A stretch of DNA of 26,373 bases from an uncultured Alistipes sp. (GTDB lineage: Bacteria > Bacteroidota > Bacteroidia > Bacteroidales > Rikenellaceae): positions 1 to 26,373 of the forward strand of contig CAAGLB010000052.1 in NCBI GenBank assembly GCA_900770635.1. The letters run 5' to 3'. Below are positions 1-7,121 of the stretch, in pieces; positions within the stretch are counted from its first letter, which is position 1; every line of letters begins with the position of its first letter. The notes beneath the pieces were generated by a model. The model was not told where the DNA came from. It saw only the letters and a list, made by a program, of their open reading frames with translations, and made no database searches. Made by a program: the position numbers and the translations under genes.

Positions 1-1
1 C

Positions 2-406
2 TTGGGCTACGCAAACGACATCGTTAACGTACGTCCTGGCTATGCCAACAACTACTTGATTCCTCAGGGTTTCGCTAAGGCTGCTACAGCTTCTGCAAAG
101 AAGGTACTTGCTGAGAACCTTCGTCAGCGTGCTCACAAGGACGCTAAGATCCTTGCTGACGCTCAGGCTTTGGCTGAGACAATCAACAACCTTCACCTTA
201 CTATCACAGCTAAGGCTGAGGAGGAGAAGATCTTTGGTGCTGTTACAGCTGCTGACCTTGCTGCTGCACTTCAGGAGAAGGGCATCGAGGTTGACCGCAA
301 GAACATCACTGTTGACTCAGTAAAGACTCTTGGTGAGTTCGAGGCAGTTGCTAAGCTTCACCGTGAGGTTAAGGCTACTATCAAGTTTGCAGTAGTTGCT
401 GAGTAA
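2..406 (+). CDS. rplI: 50S ribosomal protein L9 (5' end cut by window)
   Basis: L9 binds 23S rRNA domain V at the base of the L1 stalk of the large ribosomal subunit. The visible 134 residues begin inside the conserved N-terminal RNA-binding domain: LGYANDIVNV and GYANNYLIPQG match the L9 signature. A long connecting helix rich in Ala, Lys and Glu follows, then the C-terminal domain (EKIFGAVTAADLAAAL, KTLGEFEAVAKLHREV) ending in VVAE. The first codon here is TTG, read as the internal Leu of the LGY motif, not as a start. By comparison with the usual ~147-150 residues, about 11 residues are missing upstream. Codon use is strongly biased (GCT, AAG, GAG, CTT), as expected for a highly expressed gene. 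It probably lies after rpsF and rpsR, outside the window. A strong hairpin terminator follows the stop. Confidence 0.96.
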   Translation: MGYANDIVNVRPGYANNYLIPQGFAKAATASAKKVLAENLRQRAHKDAKILADAQALAETINNLHLTITAKAEEEKIFGAVTAADLAAALQEKGIEVDRKNITVDSVKTLGEFEAVAKLHREVKATIKFAVVAE

Positions 407-419
407 TTTCATGAGATAA

Positions 420-662
420 GGGCGCATCTGCGGCCTTTCAATCAAATCCCCGAATGAGCAGTACGTCAGTACAGCCCATCCGGGGATTTTTCTTGTCAAG
501 ACCACATCTGCAACCCTTCTGTCATGAAATTTAATTCACACACAACCAAGCACTTTATTTCCTTCGAGAGGGCACATCTGCACACCTTTCAATCAAATCC
601 CTGAATAAGCAGTACGTCAGTACAGCCCATCCGGGGATTTTTCATGTCAAGACCACATCTGC
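420..662. repeat. Tandem duplication of the rplI terminator region (~93-bp copies, ~150-bp offset)
   Basis: Copy 1 spans about 420-512 and copy 2 about 570-662. Both run from GGGC(G/A)CATCTGC through CTTTCAATCAAATCCC, the hairpin with the apical GTAC-GTCA-GTAC-AGCCC motif, and end in GTCAAGACCACATCTGCA. The second hairpin (AAATCCCTG 595-603 with CGGGGATTT 632-640) keeps pairing through a T-G wobble. Each copy is itself bounded by the short direct repeat CACATCTGC. The result is two terminators in series. About 57 bp of unrelated sequence separates the copies. Confidence 0.8.
444..491 (+). terminator. Intrinsic terminator of rplI
   Basis: A perfect 9-bp stem pairs AAATCCCCG (444-452) with CGGGGATTT (481-489) and runs into a T tract. 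Inside the large loop, GTAC at 461-464 and GTAC at 469-472 can pair around GTCA, giving a two-tier hairpin. It lies 38 bp after the rplI stop in the correct orientation. Confidence 0.8.
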
Positions 663-676
663 ACTTCTAATAAGAA

Positions 677-826
677 ATTGGGTACTGTGGGTACTATGGG
701 TAGAAATGGGTAGGATGGGTATAAATGAGGTAATATACGGTAATATGTGTTTCGATGGGCTAATATGTGGCGCATAGTAACCAACAATACCCATAATACC
801 CATCATACCCAACAATACCCATACCG
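677..826. repeat. GGGTA/TACCC inverted array (palindromic element, left copy)
   Basis: GGG tracts begin at 680, 689, 698, 708 and 717, each within a GGGTA-like unit of 9-10 bp. After a central segment (GTTTCGATGGGCTAATATG at 750-768), the complementary unit ATACCCAT/ATACCCAA repeats four times between about 788 and 826, again with 9-10 bp spacing. The two arms are complementary, so the element can form a long imperfect hairpin. The G-rich arm has five GGG tracts with 6-7 nt loops, a possible G-quadruplex. The same central sequence recurs at 5129-5150. No ORF of convincing composition overlaps it. Confidence 0.7.
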
Positions 827-830
827 TCCT

Positions 831-923
831 GTCATCTTGAGCGAAAGCGAAAGATCTCGCAGTCGGCACGTGCGGTCGACGTTAGCACTCACCGAGAGAT
901 CCTTCGCTAACGCTCAGGATGAC
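831..923. repeat. Interspersed palindromic repeat (GTCATNNTGAGCG family), copy 1
   Basis: Inverted arms of 28 nt (831-858 and 896-923) match at 24 of 28 positions, separated by 37 bp. Each arm starts with GTCATC(T/C)TGAGCG and ends in GATCTC. The same family recurs as five tandem units at 5194-5629 and as single copies at 10060-10132 and 21811-21883. No coding capacity; it resembles a non-autonomous miniature element or REP-like sequence. Confidence 0.8.
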
Positions 924-1090
924 GTTTAATGACACACATAGCCCCTGCGCCCAAAACGTAGCAGACAACGCATCGAATGGCAAGAGCATACCAACGAAAA
1001 TCACAGCAAACTACCCCGCTGCCAATTCGTGATAACATCTGGGCTGTTTGTTGAAACTCGCATACAAAACCAATATTTGGACCAAAAACA
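924..1090. other. Intergenic DNA with no recognised feature
   Basis: Between the palindromic repeat and the promoter at 1091 I see no gene, RNA or clear repeat. The small reading frames crossing it have no recognisable family and no initiation signals. Confidence 0.5.
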
Positions 1091-1122
1091 TTTGGAATAT
1101 TCAACTGAAATTACTAATTTTG
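1091..1122 (+). promoter_or_regulatory. Bacteroidota promoter for the surface lipoprotein
   Basis: TTTG (1091-1094), 20 bp, then TAATTTTG (1115-1122) fits the sigma-ABfr consensus (TTTG, 19-21 bp, TAnnTTTG). The predicted start near 1128 gives a leader of about 185 nt. That leader (1123-1313) contains a bulged hairpin, GGG-AAAGAT (1200-1208) with ATCTTT-G-CCC (1213-1222), and ends in an A/T-rich, Shine-Dalgarno-free stretch before the ATG. I recognise no known riboswitch in it. Confidence 0.65.
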
Positions 1123-1313
1123 TAGTGCATAACAACGGCTTGATATTTTACGACTAAATATCTAACTATCAAACCATTACATAATATTGCTATTTATTAG
1201 GGAAAGATATTCATCTTTGCCCCCATTGTGTCTATACGGCATTGTGGTAGAGAAATAGAAATAAAACAACATAAAAAACAACAAACAATTATTAATTTTT
1301 TAACATCACAATC

Positions 1314-4300
1314 ATGAAAAAGCTTTTATCTATTTTGGCTTTGGCACTTGCTTTTGTTGCCTGCCAAACAGAGCCTAACGATGTTGTGAGCAACGCTGAC
1401 CTTGTTGACGTTGTTCTTAACGTTGCAGCTCCAGAGCTTGATGCTACACGTGCCGACAACGACGGCATAAACGAACGCAACAGTGCTTTGGGCGGTATCG
1501 ACTTTATGACCGATGCTGACTGGGCTAACTATGACCTTCGTTACATTCTCGAGATATATGATGAGAATGATAATGACGGTGCTAATGGTCCTATCTATCG
1601 TGAGCGTTTGGTAAAGTGCGTAGACAAGTATGTTCCAACAACATTTGATCTACGTCTTGTACCTGGCCGCAAGTACAAGTTTGTAGTATTTGCTGACTAC
1701 GTTGCTGAGGATAACGCTGAGCTCACTGAGCCTGCTGACTTGCTCAATATTAGAGACCTCTACTACGACACTGCTGACTTGCGCAACATCACATGCATAA
1801 CTGAGAACCCAACATGGAATGCCATGAACGAGGTTCGTGATGCATACTTCATCTCGAAGAAAGTAGAGATCAACGTTAGCACCTCAGAGACACTTACTCT
1901 TACTCGTCCTTTTGCTAAGTTGCGTGTTGTAACCACCGATCTCGACTACATCAAGGGTTATACAGCTCCAGGCTATGTAGAGATTAAATACCAGACCTTG
2001 CCTATTTACAAGTCATTCAACGCTGTTAACGGCGAGCTCAATGCTACTGAGATGGCTGGCGAGGAGCTTACTCACAAGTATGAAGTAGCTAAGCATATCC
2101 CATATACAGCTGGCTACGATGCTAAAGAGAACAGCATGACTCTCTTCGCTGACTATCTTTTGGCTAAGGAGGGCGAGCAGATTCCTGTAAACTTCGAGAT
2201 GACAGTTTACGAGTCAAAGGGCGGTCGTCCTATTCACACTCAGGATTTCAATACTCAGATTCCTATCCAGCGTAATCACCTTACAACTATCGTTGGTGAC
2301 CTTCTCACTACTCAGGCTAACATCACTATCGAGATCAATGATGAGTTAAAGGATGGTCCTGTTATCGGTGCTGGCGAGAGCGACACTAAGCCTGTTAGCG
2401 CATGGGGTTCTGGCGAGATCAAGGATGGCAACTACGAGTTCGTAGTAACTGGCGAGAACGACTTTGTGGTTATCGTTAAGGACACTGCTGTGGAGAACAA
2501 CCAGCTCAAGGCTGGCACTTACGAATTTGTTGAGAATAAGGCTGACCTTGAGAACGGCAAATTCACCGTTGAGGACCTTCAGGCTACACGCTCATTGACT
2601 AACGTAAATGTTGTTGGTGGTGAGATGATCGTTAAGGCCGAGGAGACTAACTACAACATCACTCTTGACCTTGTTCTTCAGTATGAGGATACTCAGGAGT
2701 ACCGCCACGCTGTTTATGAGTATGAGGGCGAGGTTCAGTTCGGCGAAAGCCTTGACATTCCATATGTTACAGCTACTGTTGATGGCAACACTGTAACCGT
2801 TGAGTGGGAGGCTGTTGAGGATGCTACCAAGTACTTCGTTGCAATGAACGAGGAGGCTGCTGTGGAGACTACTGAGCTTGTAAAGGTTTACGAGAACCTC
2901 GAGTGGAACACTCTTTATACATTCTCTGTTAAGGCTGCTAACGACACTCTCGAGTCAGTTGTTGCTACTGTTGAGGCTACTACCGGCGAGAAGCCAGCTG
3001 TTCCTACCTACAAGCTTTACCTCAACAACGAGGATGGCTGGGCTAAGGTTAACGTATACGCTTGGGACGAGAGCGCTACACTCTTGGGCGATTGGCCAGG
3101 TACAGAGATGACCGAGAAGGAGACTATCGAGGGCGTTGAGTACTTCGTTTACGCTCTTGGCGAGGAGTTCACAGGCAAGACCATCAATGTTATCTTCAAC
3201 AACGGCGAGGGCAAGCAGACTGCTGACATCACTGGCGTTGAGATCATTAAGGATAACTTCTTCACCAACTATGTTGAGCCAGTAGCACCATCTGACACCG
3301 TTCTCTACCTTAAGCCTAACGCTAACTGGATAACTGACGGTGCTCGTTTTGCTGCTTACTTCTGGAATGATAATGGTAACGCATGGGAGAGCATGACATT
3401 GGTTGAGGGCGAGACTGACATCTACGCAGTTACTGTTCCTGCAGGCTTCGAGAACATCATCTTCTGCCGTATGAACCCAGGAACAACAGATAACAACTGG
3501 AGCAACAAGTACAATCAGACTGCCGACTTGAAGGTTCCTACCGATGGCACTAACCTCTACACAGTTAAGGAGAGTACATGGGATAATGGCGGTGGTGCTT
3601 GGAGCACATACACTCCTGCTGTTGTTGAGCCAGTAGTTCTTGCAACTCCTGTGGTATCAGCTACTGTTGAGGGCAATGTTGTAACCCTTTCATGGACTGC
3701 TGTTGAGAACGCTGCTCAGTATGGTATCACTGTAGGCACAGAGATGCCAGTATTCGTTGAGGAGACTACATATGTCTTCACTGGCGAGTACGAGACTGAG
3801 TACACATTCAATGTAGTAGCAGTTCCAGCTGACGAGGAGAATTTCGCAGTATCAGAGGCTGCTGTTGTCACAGCTACTACCGATGCTGAGCCACAGCCAG
3901 ATACAATGACTATCGCTGAGGCTTTGGCAGTAGGTCAGAACAACACTATCGGTGGCACTATTGAGGGTATCGTTATCTCTAACTACGAGTTGAACAACCT
4001 CACTTCAAAGAAGGGTATGTATGTTCAGGACGAGACTGGTGCTTTGCAGTTCTACCTTGAAGCTAACCACGAGTTTGCATTCGGTACTAAGGTTCGTATC
4101 GACCTTACAGAGGCAACTCTTGGTGCTTACAACGGCGCAGTTCAGGTTAGCAAAGTGGCTTTGGATAAGATTGAGGTAATCTCAACTGGCAACACCGTAG
4201 AGCCTAAGACAGTTTCTATGGCTGACTTCCTTGCTAACAAGTACGAGGGCCAGTACATCGCTTTGGAGGGTGTTCAGGTTGCTAAGACCGACCTTTCAAA

Positions 4301-4979
4301 GACTTGGGTATCAGGTGGCGCTCACACATCTATCAACATGGAGGACGCTAACGGCAATAAGTTCGTTGTATTCTCATCTAAGTATGCTACTTATGGCACA
4401 TCAACCGTAGCTCAGGGTTCAGGCGTAATCAAGGGTATTGCATCAATCAACAATGGTAACATTCAGATTATCTTTGCTCAGGCATCAGACTTCGCTGACT
4501 TGACTGGCGAGCGTTTCGGTGACAACGGCGGCGAGGAGCCTACTCCAGATCCAGAGCAGCCAGGTGGTGGCGAGGAGCCTGCTCCAGACCAGCCAACAGA
4601 TGGCAAGACTGTAAGATTCAATGTTGCTGACTATGGTTTTACAAATGGAACAGCATTGACTACTTATACTGTAAATCCTATTACTTTCGCATTTGATGGT
4701 GGTGGTAACTCAAATAGCCCTAAGTATTATACAAGTGGTTCTGCAGTACGTTGCTATCCAAAGAATACGATTACTGTATCAGGTAAGACTATTACCAAGA
4801 TTGTGGTAAATGCTCCATCTGGCTACAATAATGCAATTGACCTATATTGTGGTAGTACTAAGTTGGATAATTTCACTTGGACAGGTAATAGCTCAGAGCC
4901 TGTTGTTCTCACATTTGATGTAAACAAGTCAAGTGGTCAGTCTCGTTTCGTAACAATTGATGTTACTTACGCTGAGTAA
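1314..4979 (+). CDS. Large modular surface lipoprotein: fimbrillin-like N-terminus, Fn3 and starch-binding-like modules
   Basis: The 1221-residue protein starts with a lipoprotein signal (MKKLLSILALALAFVAC, Cys17). The mature end, C-QTEPND, is acidic, as in the Bacteroidota surface-export signal, so it is probably displayed outside the cell. Approximate architecture: residues 25-345 fimbrillin-like, resembling DUF6562/Mfa-type proteins (TLTRPFAKLRVV; IPIQRNHLTTIVGDLLTT); 365-480 a beta-rich region; 484-560 Fn3-like; 564-657 CBM26/starch-binding-like, with the WPGTEM motif; 660-768 a second glycan-binding-like module (NNWSNKYNQTADL); 776-860 a second Fn3-like repeat; 863-1069 a DUF5689/OB-like region; 1070-1097 a Pro/Gly/Glu linker; 1098-1221 a C-terminal beta domain. 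No catalytic motif is visible. I infer adhesion or glycan binding. Codon use is highly biased until the last domain, which is more A/T-rich. Domain names are from recalled motifs and are less certain than the lipoprotein call. It is monocistronic, with its own promoter and terminator. Confidence 0.85.
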   Translation: MKKLLSILALALAFVACQTEPNDVVSNADLVDVVLNVAAPELDATRADNDGINERNSALGGIDFMTDADWANYDLRYILEIYDENDNDGANGPIYRERLVKCVDKYVPTTFDLRLVPGRKYKFVVFADYVAEDNAELTEPADLLNIRDLYYDTADLRNITCITENPTWNAMNEVRDAYFISKKVEINVSTSETLTLTRPFAKLRVVTTDLDYIKGYTAPGYVEIKYQTLPIYKSFNAVNGELNATEMAGEELTHKYEVAKHIPYTAGYDAKENSMTLFADYLLAKEGEQIPVNFEMTVYESKGGRPIHTQDFNTQIPIQRNHLTTIVGDLLTTQANITIEINDELKDGPVIGAGESDTKPVSAWGSGEIKDGNYEFVVTGENDFVVIVKDTAVENNQLKAGTYEFVENKADLENGKFTVEDLQATRSLTNVNVVGGEMIVKAEETNYNITLDLVLQYEDTQEYRHAVYEYEGEVQFGESLDIPYVTATVDGNTVTVEWEAVEDATKYFVAMNEEAAVETTELVKVYENLEWNTLYTFSVKAANDTLESVVATVEATTGEKPAVPTYKLYLNNEDGWAKVNVYAWDESATLLGDWPGTEMTEKETIEGVEYFVYALGEEFTGKTINVIFNNGEGKQTADITGVEIIKDNFFTNYVEPVAPSDTVLYLKPNANWITDGARFAAYFWNDNGNAWESMTLVEGETDIYAVTVPAGFENIIFCRMNPGTTDNNWSNKYNQTADLKVPTDGTNLYTVKESTWDNGGGAWSTYTPAVVEPVVLATPVVSATVEGNVVTLSWTAVENAAQYGITVGTEMPVFVEETTYVFTGEYETEYTFNVVAVPADEENFAVSEAAVVTATTDAEPQPDTMTIAEALAVGQNNTIGGTIEGIVISNYELNNLTSKKGMYVQDETGALQFYLEANHEFAFGTKVRIDLTEATLGAYNGAVQVSKVALDKIEVISTGNTVEPKTVSMADFLANKYEGQYIALEGVQVAKTDLSKTWVSGGAHTSINMEDANGNKFVVFSSKYATYGTSTVAQGSGVIKGIASINNGNIQIIFAQASDFADLTGERFGDNGGEEPTPDPEQPGGGEEPAPDQPTDGKTVRFNVADYGFTNGTALTTYTVNPITFAFDGGGNSNSPKYYTSGSAVRCYPKNTITVSGKTITKIVVNAPSGYNNAIDLYCGSTKLDNFTWTGNSSEPVVLTFDVNKSSGQSRFVTIDVTYAE

Positions 4980-4999
4980 TTATTTATAATTGTATTATC

Positions 5000-5032
5000 A
5001 AAGACACTCGCTTCGGCGGGTGTCTTTTTTTT
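5000..5032 (+). terminator. Intrinsic terminator with cUUCGg tetraloop
   Basis: A 12-bp stem (5000-5011 with 5016-5027, one T-G wobble) is closed by a TTCG loop flanked by C and G, the very stable cUUCGg tetraloop. Eight T residues follow from 5025. It lies 21 bp after the lipoprotein stop. Confidence 0.93.
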
Positions 5033-5035
5033 GTG

Positions 5036-5190
5036 TGTGGGTAGGGAGTAGGGAGATTAGGGAAATTAATGAAATTAGGGAGGATGGGGATTAATGGGTA
5101 GAATGGGTAGAATGAGTTAAAATGAGTTTCGATGGGGTAATATATGTACGTGAAAACTCATAGAAACCTATATTACCCCATAGTAACCCA
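5036..5190. repeat. GGGTA-type array, right copy (left arm of composite element)
   Basis: Repeated GGGTA, GGGAG and TTAGGGA units from 5036, then GATGGGGTAATATA and an ACCCCATAGTAACCCACAAT segment. This matches the left element at 677-826 in order and orientation, including the shared GTTTCGATGGGGTAATAT core (here 5129-5146). The outer part (about 5036-5075) is complementary to 5710-5760, so it is one arm of a larger inverted structure. Confidence 0.65.
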
Positions 5191-5193
5191 CAA

Positions 5194-5629
5194 TGTCATG
5201 TTGAGCGTTAGCGAAACATCTCGCAGTTTGCGCTAACCGAGAGATTCTTCACTTTCGTTCAGAATGACGTGGCCAGAGTCGTCTGTCATGTTGAGCGTTA
5301 GCGAAACATCTCGCAGTTTGCGCTAACCGAGATATTCTTCACTTTCGTTCAGAATGACGTGGCCATAGTTGTCTGTCATGTTGAGCGTTAGCGAAACATC
5401 TCACAGTTTGTGCTAACCGAGAGATTCTTCACTTTCGTTCAGAATGACGTGGCCAGAGTCGTCTGTCATGTTGAACGTTAGCGAAACATCTCGCAGTTTG
5501 CGCTAACCGAGAGATTCTTCACTTTCGCTCAGAATGACGTGGCCAGAGTCATCTGTCATGTTGAGCGTTAGCGAAACATCTCGCAGATGGTGTTAACCGA
5601 GAGATCTTTCACTTTCGCTCAAGATGACA
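5194..5629. repeat. Five tandem 90-bp palindromic units
   Basis: Units begin with TGTCATG at 5194, 5284, 5374, 5464 and 5554, an exact 90-bp period. Each has imperfect inverted arms: GTCATGTTGAGCGTTAGCGA at the left, and a right arm ending TTCAGAATGAC. About 20 of 28 arm positions match. A short spacer of the GCAGTTTGCGCTAACC type lies between the arms, and a GTGGCCAGAGTCGTC linker follows the unit. Copies differ by only a few substitutions, so expansion is recent. The last unit diverges most (GATGGTGTTAACC spacer, ends AAGATGAC). There is no coding potential. Confidence 0.92.
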
Positions 5630-5790
5630 AACTATTACTAATTACTCATTTCTCGCTACTCATTAAACTTGCGTCGCAGACAACATATTATATAATAATG
5701 AATTTAGGGAATTAACTCTAATCTCCTTAGTTTTCCTAAATACCCACTATACCCATAATACCCATAGTACCCACAATACCCATCAACAAA
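5630..5790. repeat. Distal ACCCAT array and flank (right arm of composite element)
   Basis: 5630-5665 contains TTACTAATTACTCATT-type low-complexity sequence also seen at 21928-21989. From about 5705 the sequence TTAACTCTAATCTCC is complementary to GGAGATTAGGGAAATTAAT in the left arm. From 5740 to 5785 ATACCCAT-like units repeat about five times with 9-bp spacing, complementary to the GGGTA array at 5036-5120. Confidence 0.6.
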
Positions 5791-5841
5791 AATTACATGC
5801 AATAATTTCGGTTTGGAGTTCGTTATTTCAAAAATTATGTG

Positions 5842-5870
5842 TAACTTTGTGCGCTTATACGCATAAGCGC
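5842..5870 (+). promoter_or_regulatory. Promoter -7 box of the bamD operon with adjacent perfect hairpin
   Basis: TAACTTTG (5842-5849) matches the Bacteroidota -7 box. The nearest TTTG (5812-5815) is 26 bp upstream, too far for a standard -33, so the upstream box is unclear. Directly downstream GCGCTTAT (5851-5858) and ATAAGCGC (5863-5870) form a perfect 8-bp dyad with loop ACGC, overlapping the predicted transcript start. It could be an operator or a 5'-end RNA hairpin. Confidence 0.5.
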
Positions 5871-5887
5871 AAGAACAGAACGAAAGA

Positions 5888-6703
5888 ATGAAGCGTCTTT
5901 TATCATACATAGCAGCTCTCGGAGCGTTGGTAGCGGTGGTGTCGTCGTGCGATGTGGTGAACAAAACACTGAAAACTAACGACCCCCAGTATGCCTACGA
6001 GCAGGCTCTAATACTCTACGACCAGGGAAAATGGAAGCAGGCATCGGACCTATTCACAGCATGCCGACACATATACGTAGGATCGCCACGTGAGGACTCG
6101 CTATCGTTCTACAACGCTCGATGCTTCTACAAGGAGAACAACTTTGACGAGGCTGCAACAATGCTCGACGAGTTTCGCAGAAAGTTTGGCCGTAGCCCCT
6201 TTATAGAGGATGCCGAGGGAATGTATGCGCTATGCTACTACTACATGTCGCCAGAGCCCGAGCGTGACCAGACAGTGACAACACAGGCCATAATCGCCAT
6301 AACAGAATTTATGTCACGCTATCCCGAGTCGGACAAGATGGCCGAGTTTGAGGAGATGTTGCAGACGCTGAGCGAGAAGCTGATGGAAAAGAGCTACTTG
6401 AATGCCTACACATACTTCAAAATAGGACGTTACAAGTCGGCGATAGTGGCATTCAAGAACTCGTTGAAGCAGTATCCCGAGACGCCACGCAAGGAGAAGA
6501 TAATGTACTACACAACACTATCGGCATATCGCCTTGCTGCAAACTCGATAGAGTCGAAGCAGATGGACCGTTATCTTGCAACACTCGACTACTACTACTC
6601 GTTCATCGGCGAATATCCCGAGTCGAAGCACAAGCGTGAGCTCGACAACATAGCGGAAAACTGTCAGGACTTCATAGACAAAAACCGCAAAACAGAGGAG
6701 TAA
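5888..6703 (+). CDS. bamD: Outer-membrane assembly lipoprotein BamD (YfiO family)
   Basis: BamD is the essential lipoprotein partner of BamA in the complex that folds beta-barrel proteins into the outer membrane, acting on its periplasmic face. The 271-residue product has a lipoprotein signal ending VSSC (Cys21). The next residues, DVVNK, lack the acidic surface-export signal, consistent with periplasmic retention. Tetratricopeptide-like helical repeats follow: AYEQALILYDQGKW, residues ~37-50; FYNARCFYKENNFDEA; TYFKIGRYKSAIVAFKNSL, ~180-200; and YLATLDYYYSFIGEYPESKH near the end. Length agrees with Bacteroidota BamD (~260-300). It is first in a co-oriented run with rpoZ, coaBC and recN. The ATG at 5888 is the only start that gives a signal peptide. 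Confidence 0.93.
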   Translation: MKRLLSYIAALGALVAVVSSCDVVNKTLKTNDPQYAYEQALILYDQGKWKQASDLFTACRHIYVGSPREDSLSFYNARCFYKENNFDEAATMLDEFRRKFGRSPFIEDAEGMYALCYYYMSPEPERDQTVTTQAIIAITEFMSRYPESDKMAEFEEMLQTLSEKLMEKSYLNAYTYFKIGRYKSAIVAFKNSLKQYPETPRKEKIMYYTTLSAYRLAANSIESKQMDRYLATLDYYYSFIGEYPESKHKRELDNIAENCQDFIDKNRKTEE

Positions 6704-6760
6704 GAACGACACAAAGCAAAGCGCAAAGAGGAATAATAACGAAATAACAATATATAGGCT

Positions 6761-7081
6761 ATGGAGATTAAGAAGAACATTCCCAGCAACACAATCACTC
6801 GTAAGTTGGTAGACCTCGACGCCCCAACAGGCAACATCTACGAGAGCATCAACATCATTGCACGCCGTGCAAACCAGATCGCAACAGAGCTTAAGGCCGA
6901 GATCAACCGCAAGCTCGCAGACTTCTCGACACCTTCGGACAACTCTGTGGAGGAGACATTCGAGAACCGTGAGCAGATTGAGATCTCACGCTACTACGAG
7001 CGTCTTCCAAAGCCAGCAATCATCGCTACTGAGGAGTTCCTCGATGGCGAGGTTAGCTTCCGTCACGGACAGGAGAAATAG
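6761..7081 (+). CDS. rpoZ: RNA polymerase omega-like (Rpb6-type) subunit
   Basis: This 106-residue protein matches the Bacteroidota form of the omega subunit, which binds the beta' C-terminal region and helps assemble RNA polymerase. The conserved stretch is NIYESINIIARRANQIATELKAEI (residues ~25-48), the counterpart of the NRFELVLVAARRARQL region of other omegas. An acidic segment (EETFENREQIE) and the Bacteroidota-typical tail (RYYERLPKPAIIATEEFLDGEV) follow. It lies 57 bp after bamD and 40 bp before coaBC, consistent with one transcript. GTCAC (7082-7086) and GTGAC (7099-7103) downstream could form a small hairpin; it has no T tract. Confidence 0.9.
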   Translation: MEIKKNIPSNTITRKLVDLDAPTGNIYESINIIARRANQIATELKAEINRKLADFSTPSDNSVEETFENREQIEISRYYERLPKPAIIATEEFLDGEVSFRHGQEK

Positions 7082-7121
7082 TGTCACCGGTCGCACAAAG
7101 TGACCTTAAAGCATCGAACAA

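Noticed and set aside
2..4. TTG at position 2 as a start codon for rplI
   Set aside because: It is the internal Leu of the conserved LGY motif; the true start lies upstream of the window.
317..505. Reading frame antisense to rplI and its terminator
   Set aside because: It spans the rplI coding end and the hairpin with no promoter or recognisable product; a shadow frame.
642..929. Small overlapping reading frames (both strands) in the GGGTA/palindrome region
   Set aside because: Their translations are repeat-derived (runs of ILPIST, THNTHH types) with no initiation signals or family resemblance.
1060..1313. Invertible promoter upstream of the surface lipoprotein
   Set aside because: Phase-variable promoters in Bacteroidales are flanked by clear inverted repeats; I found only short imperfect AATATTTGG-like similarity and no adjacent invertase gene.
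5194..5629. Five evenly spaced repeats as a CRISPR array
   Set aside because: The whole 90-bp period is conserved, so there are no variable spacers, and each unit is a long palindrome. No cas gene is present in the window.
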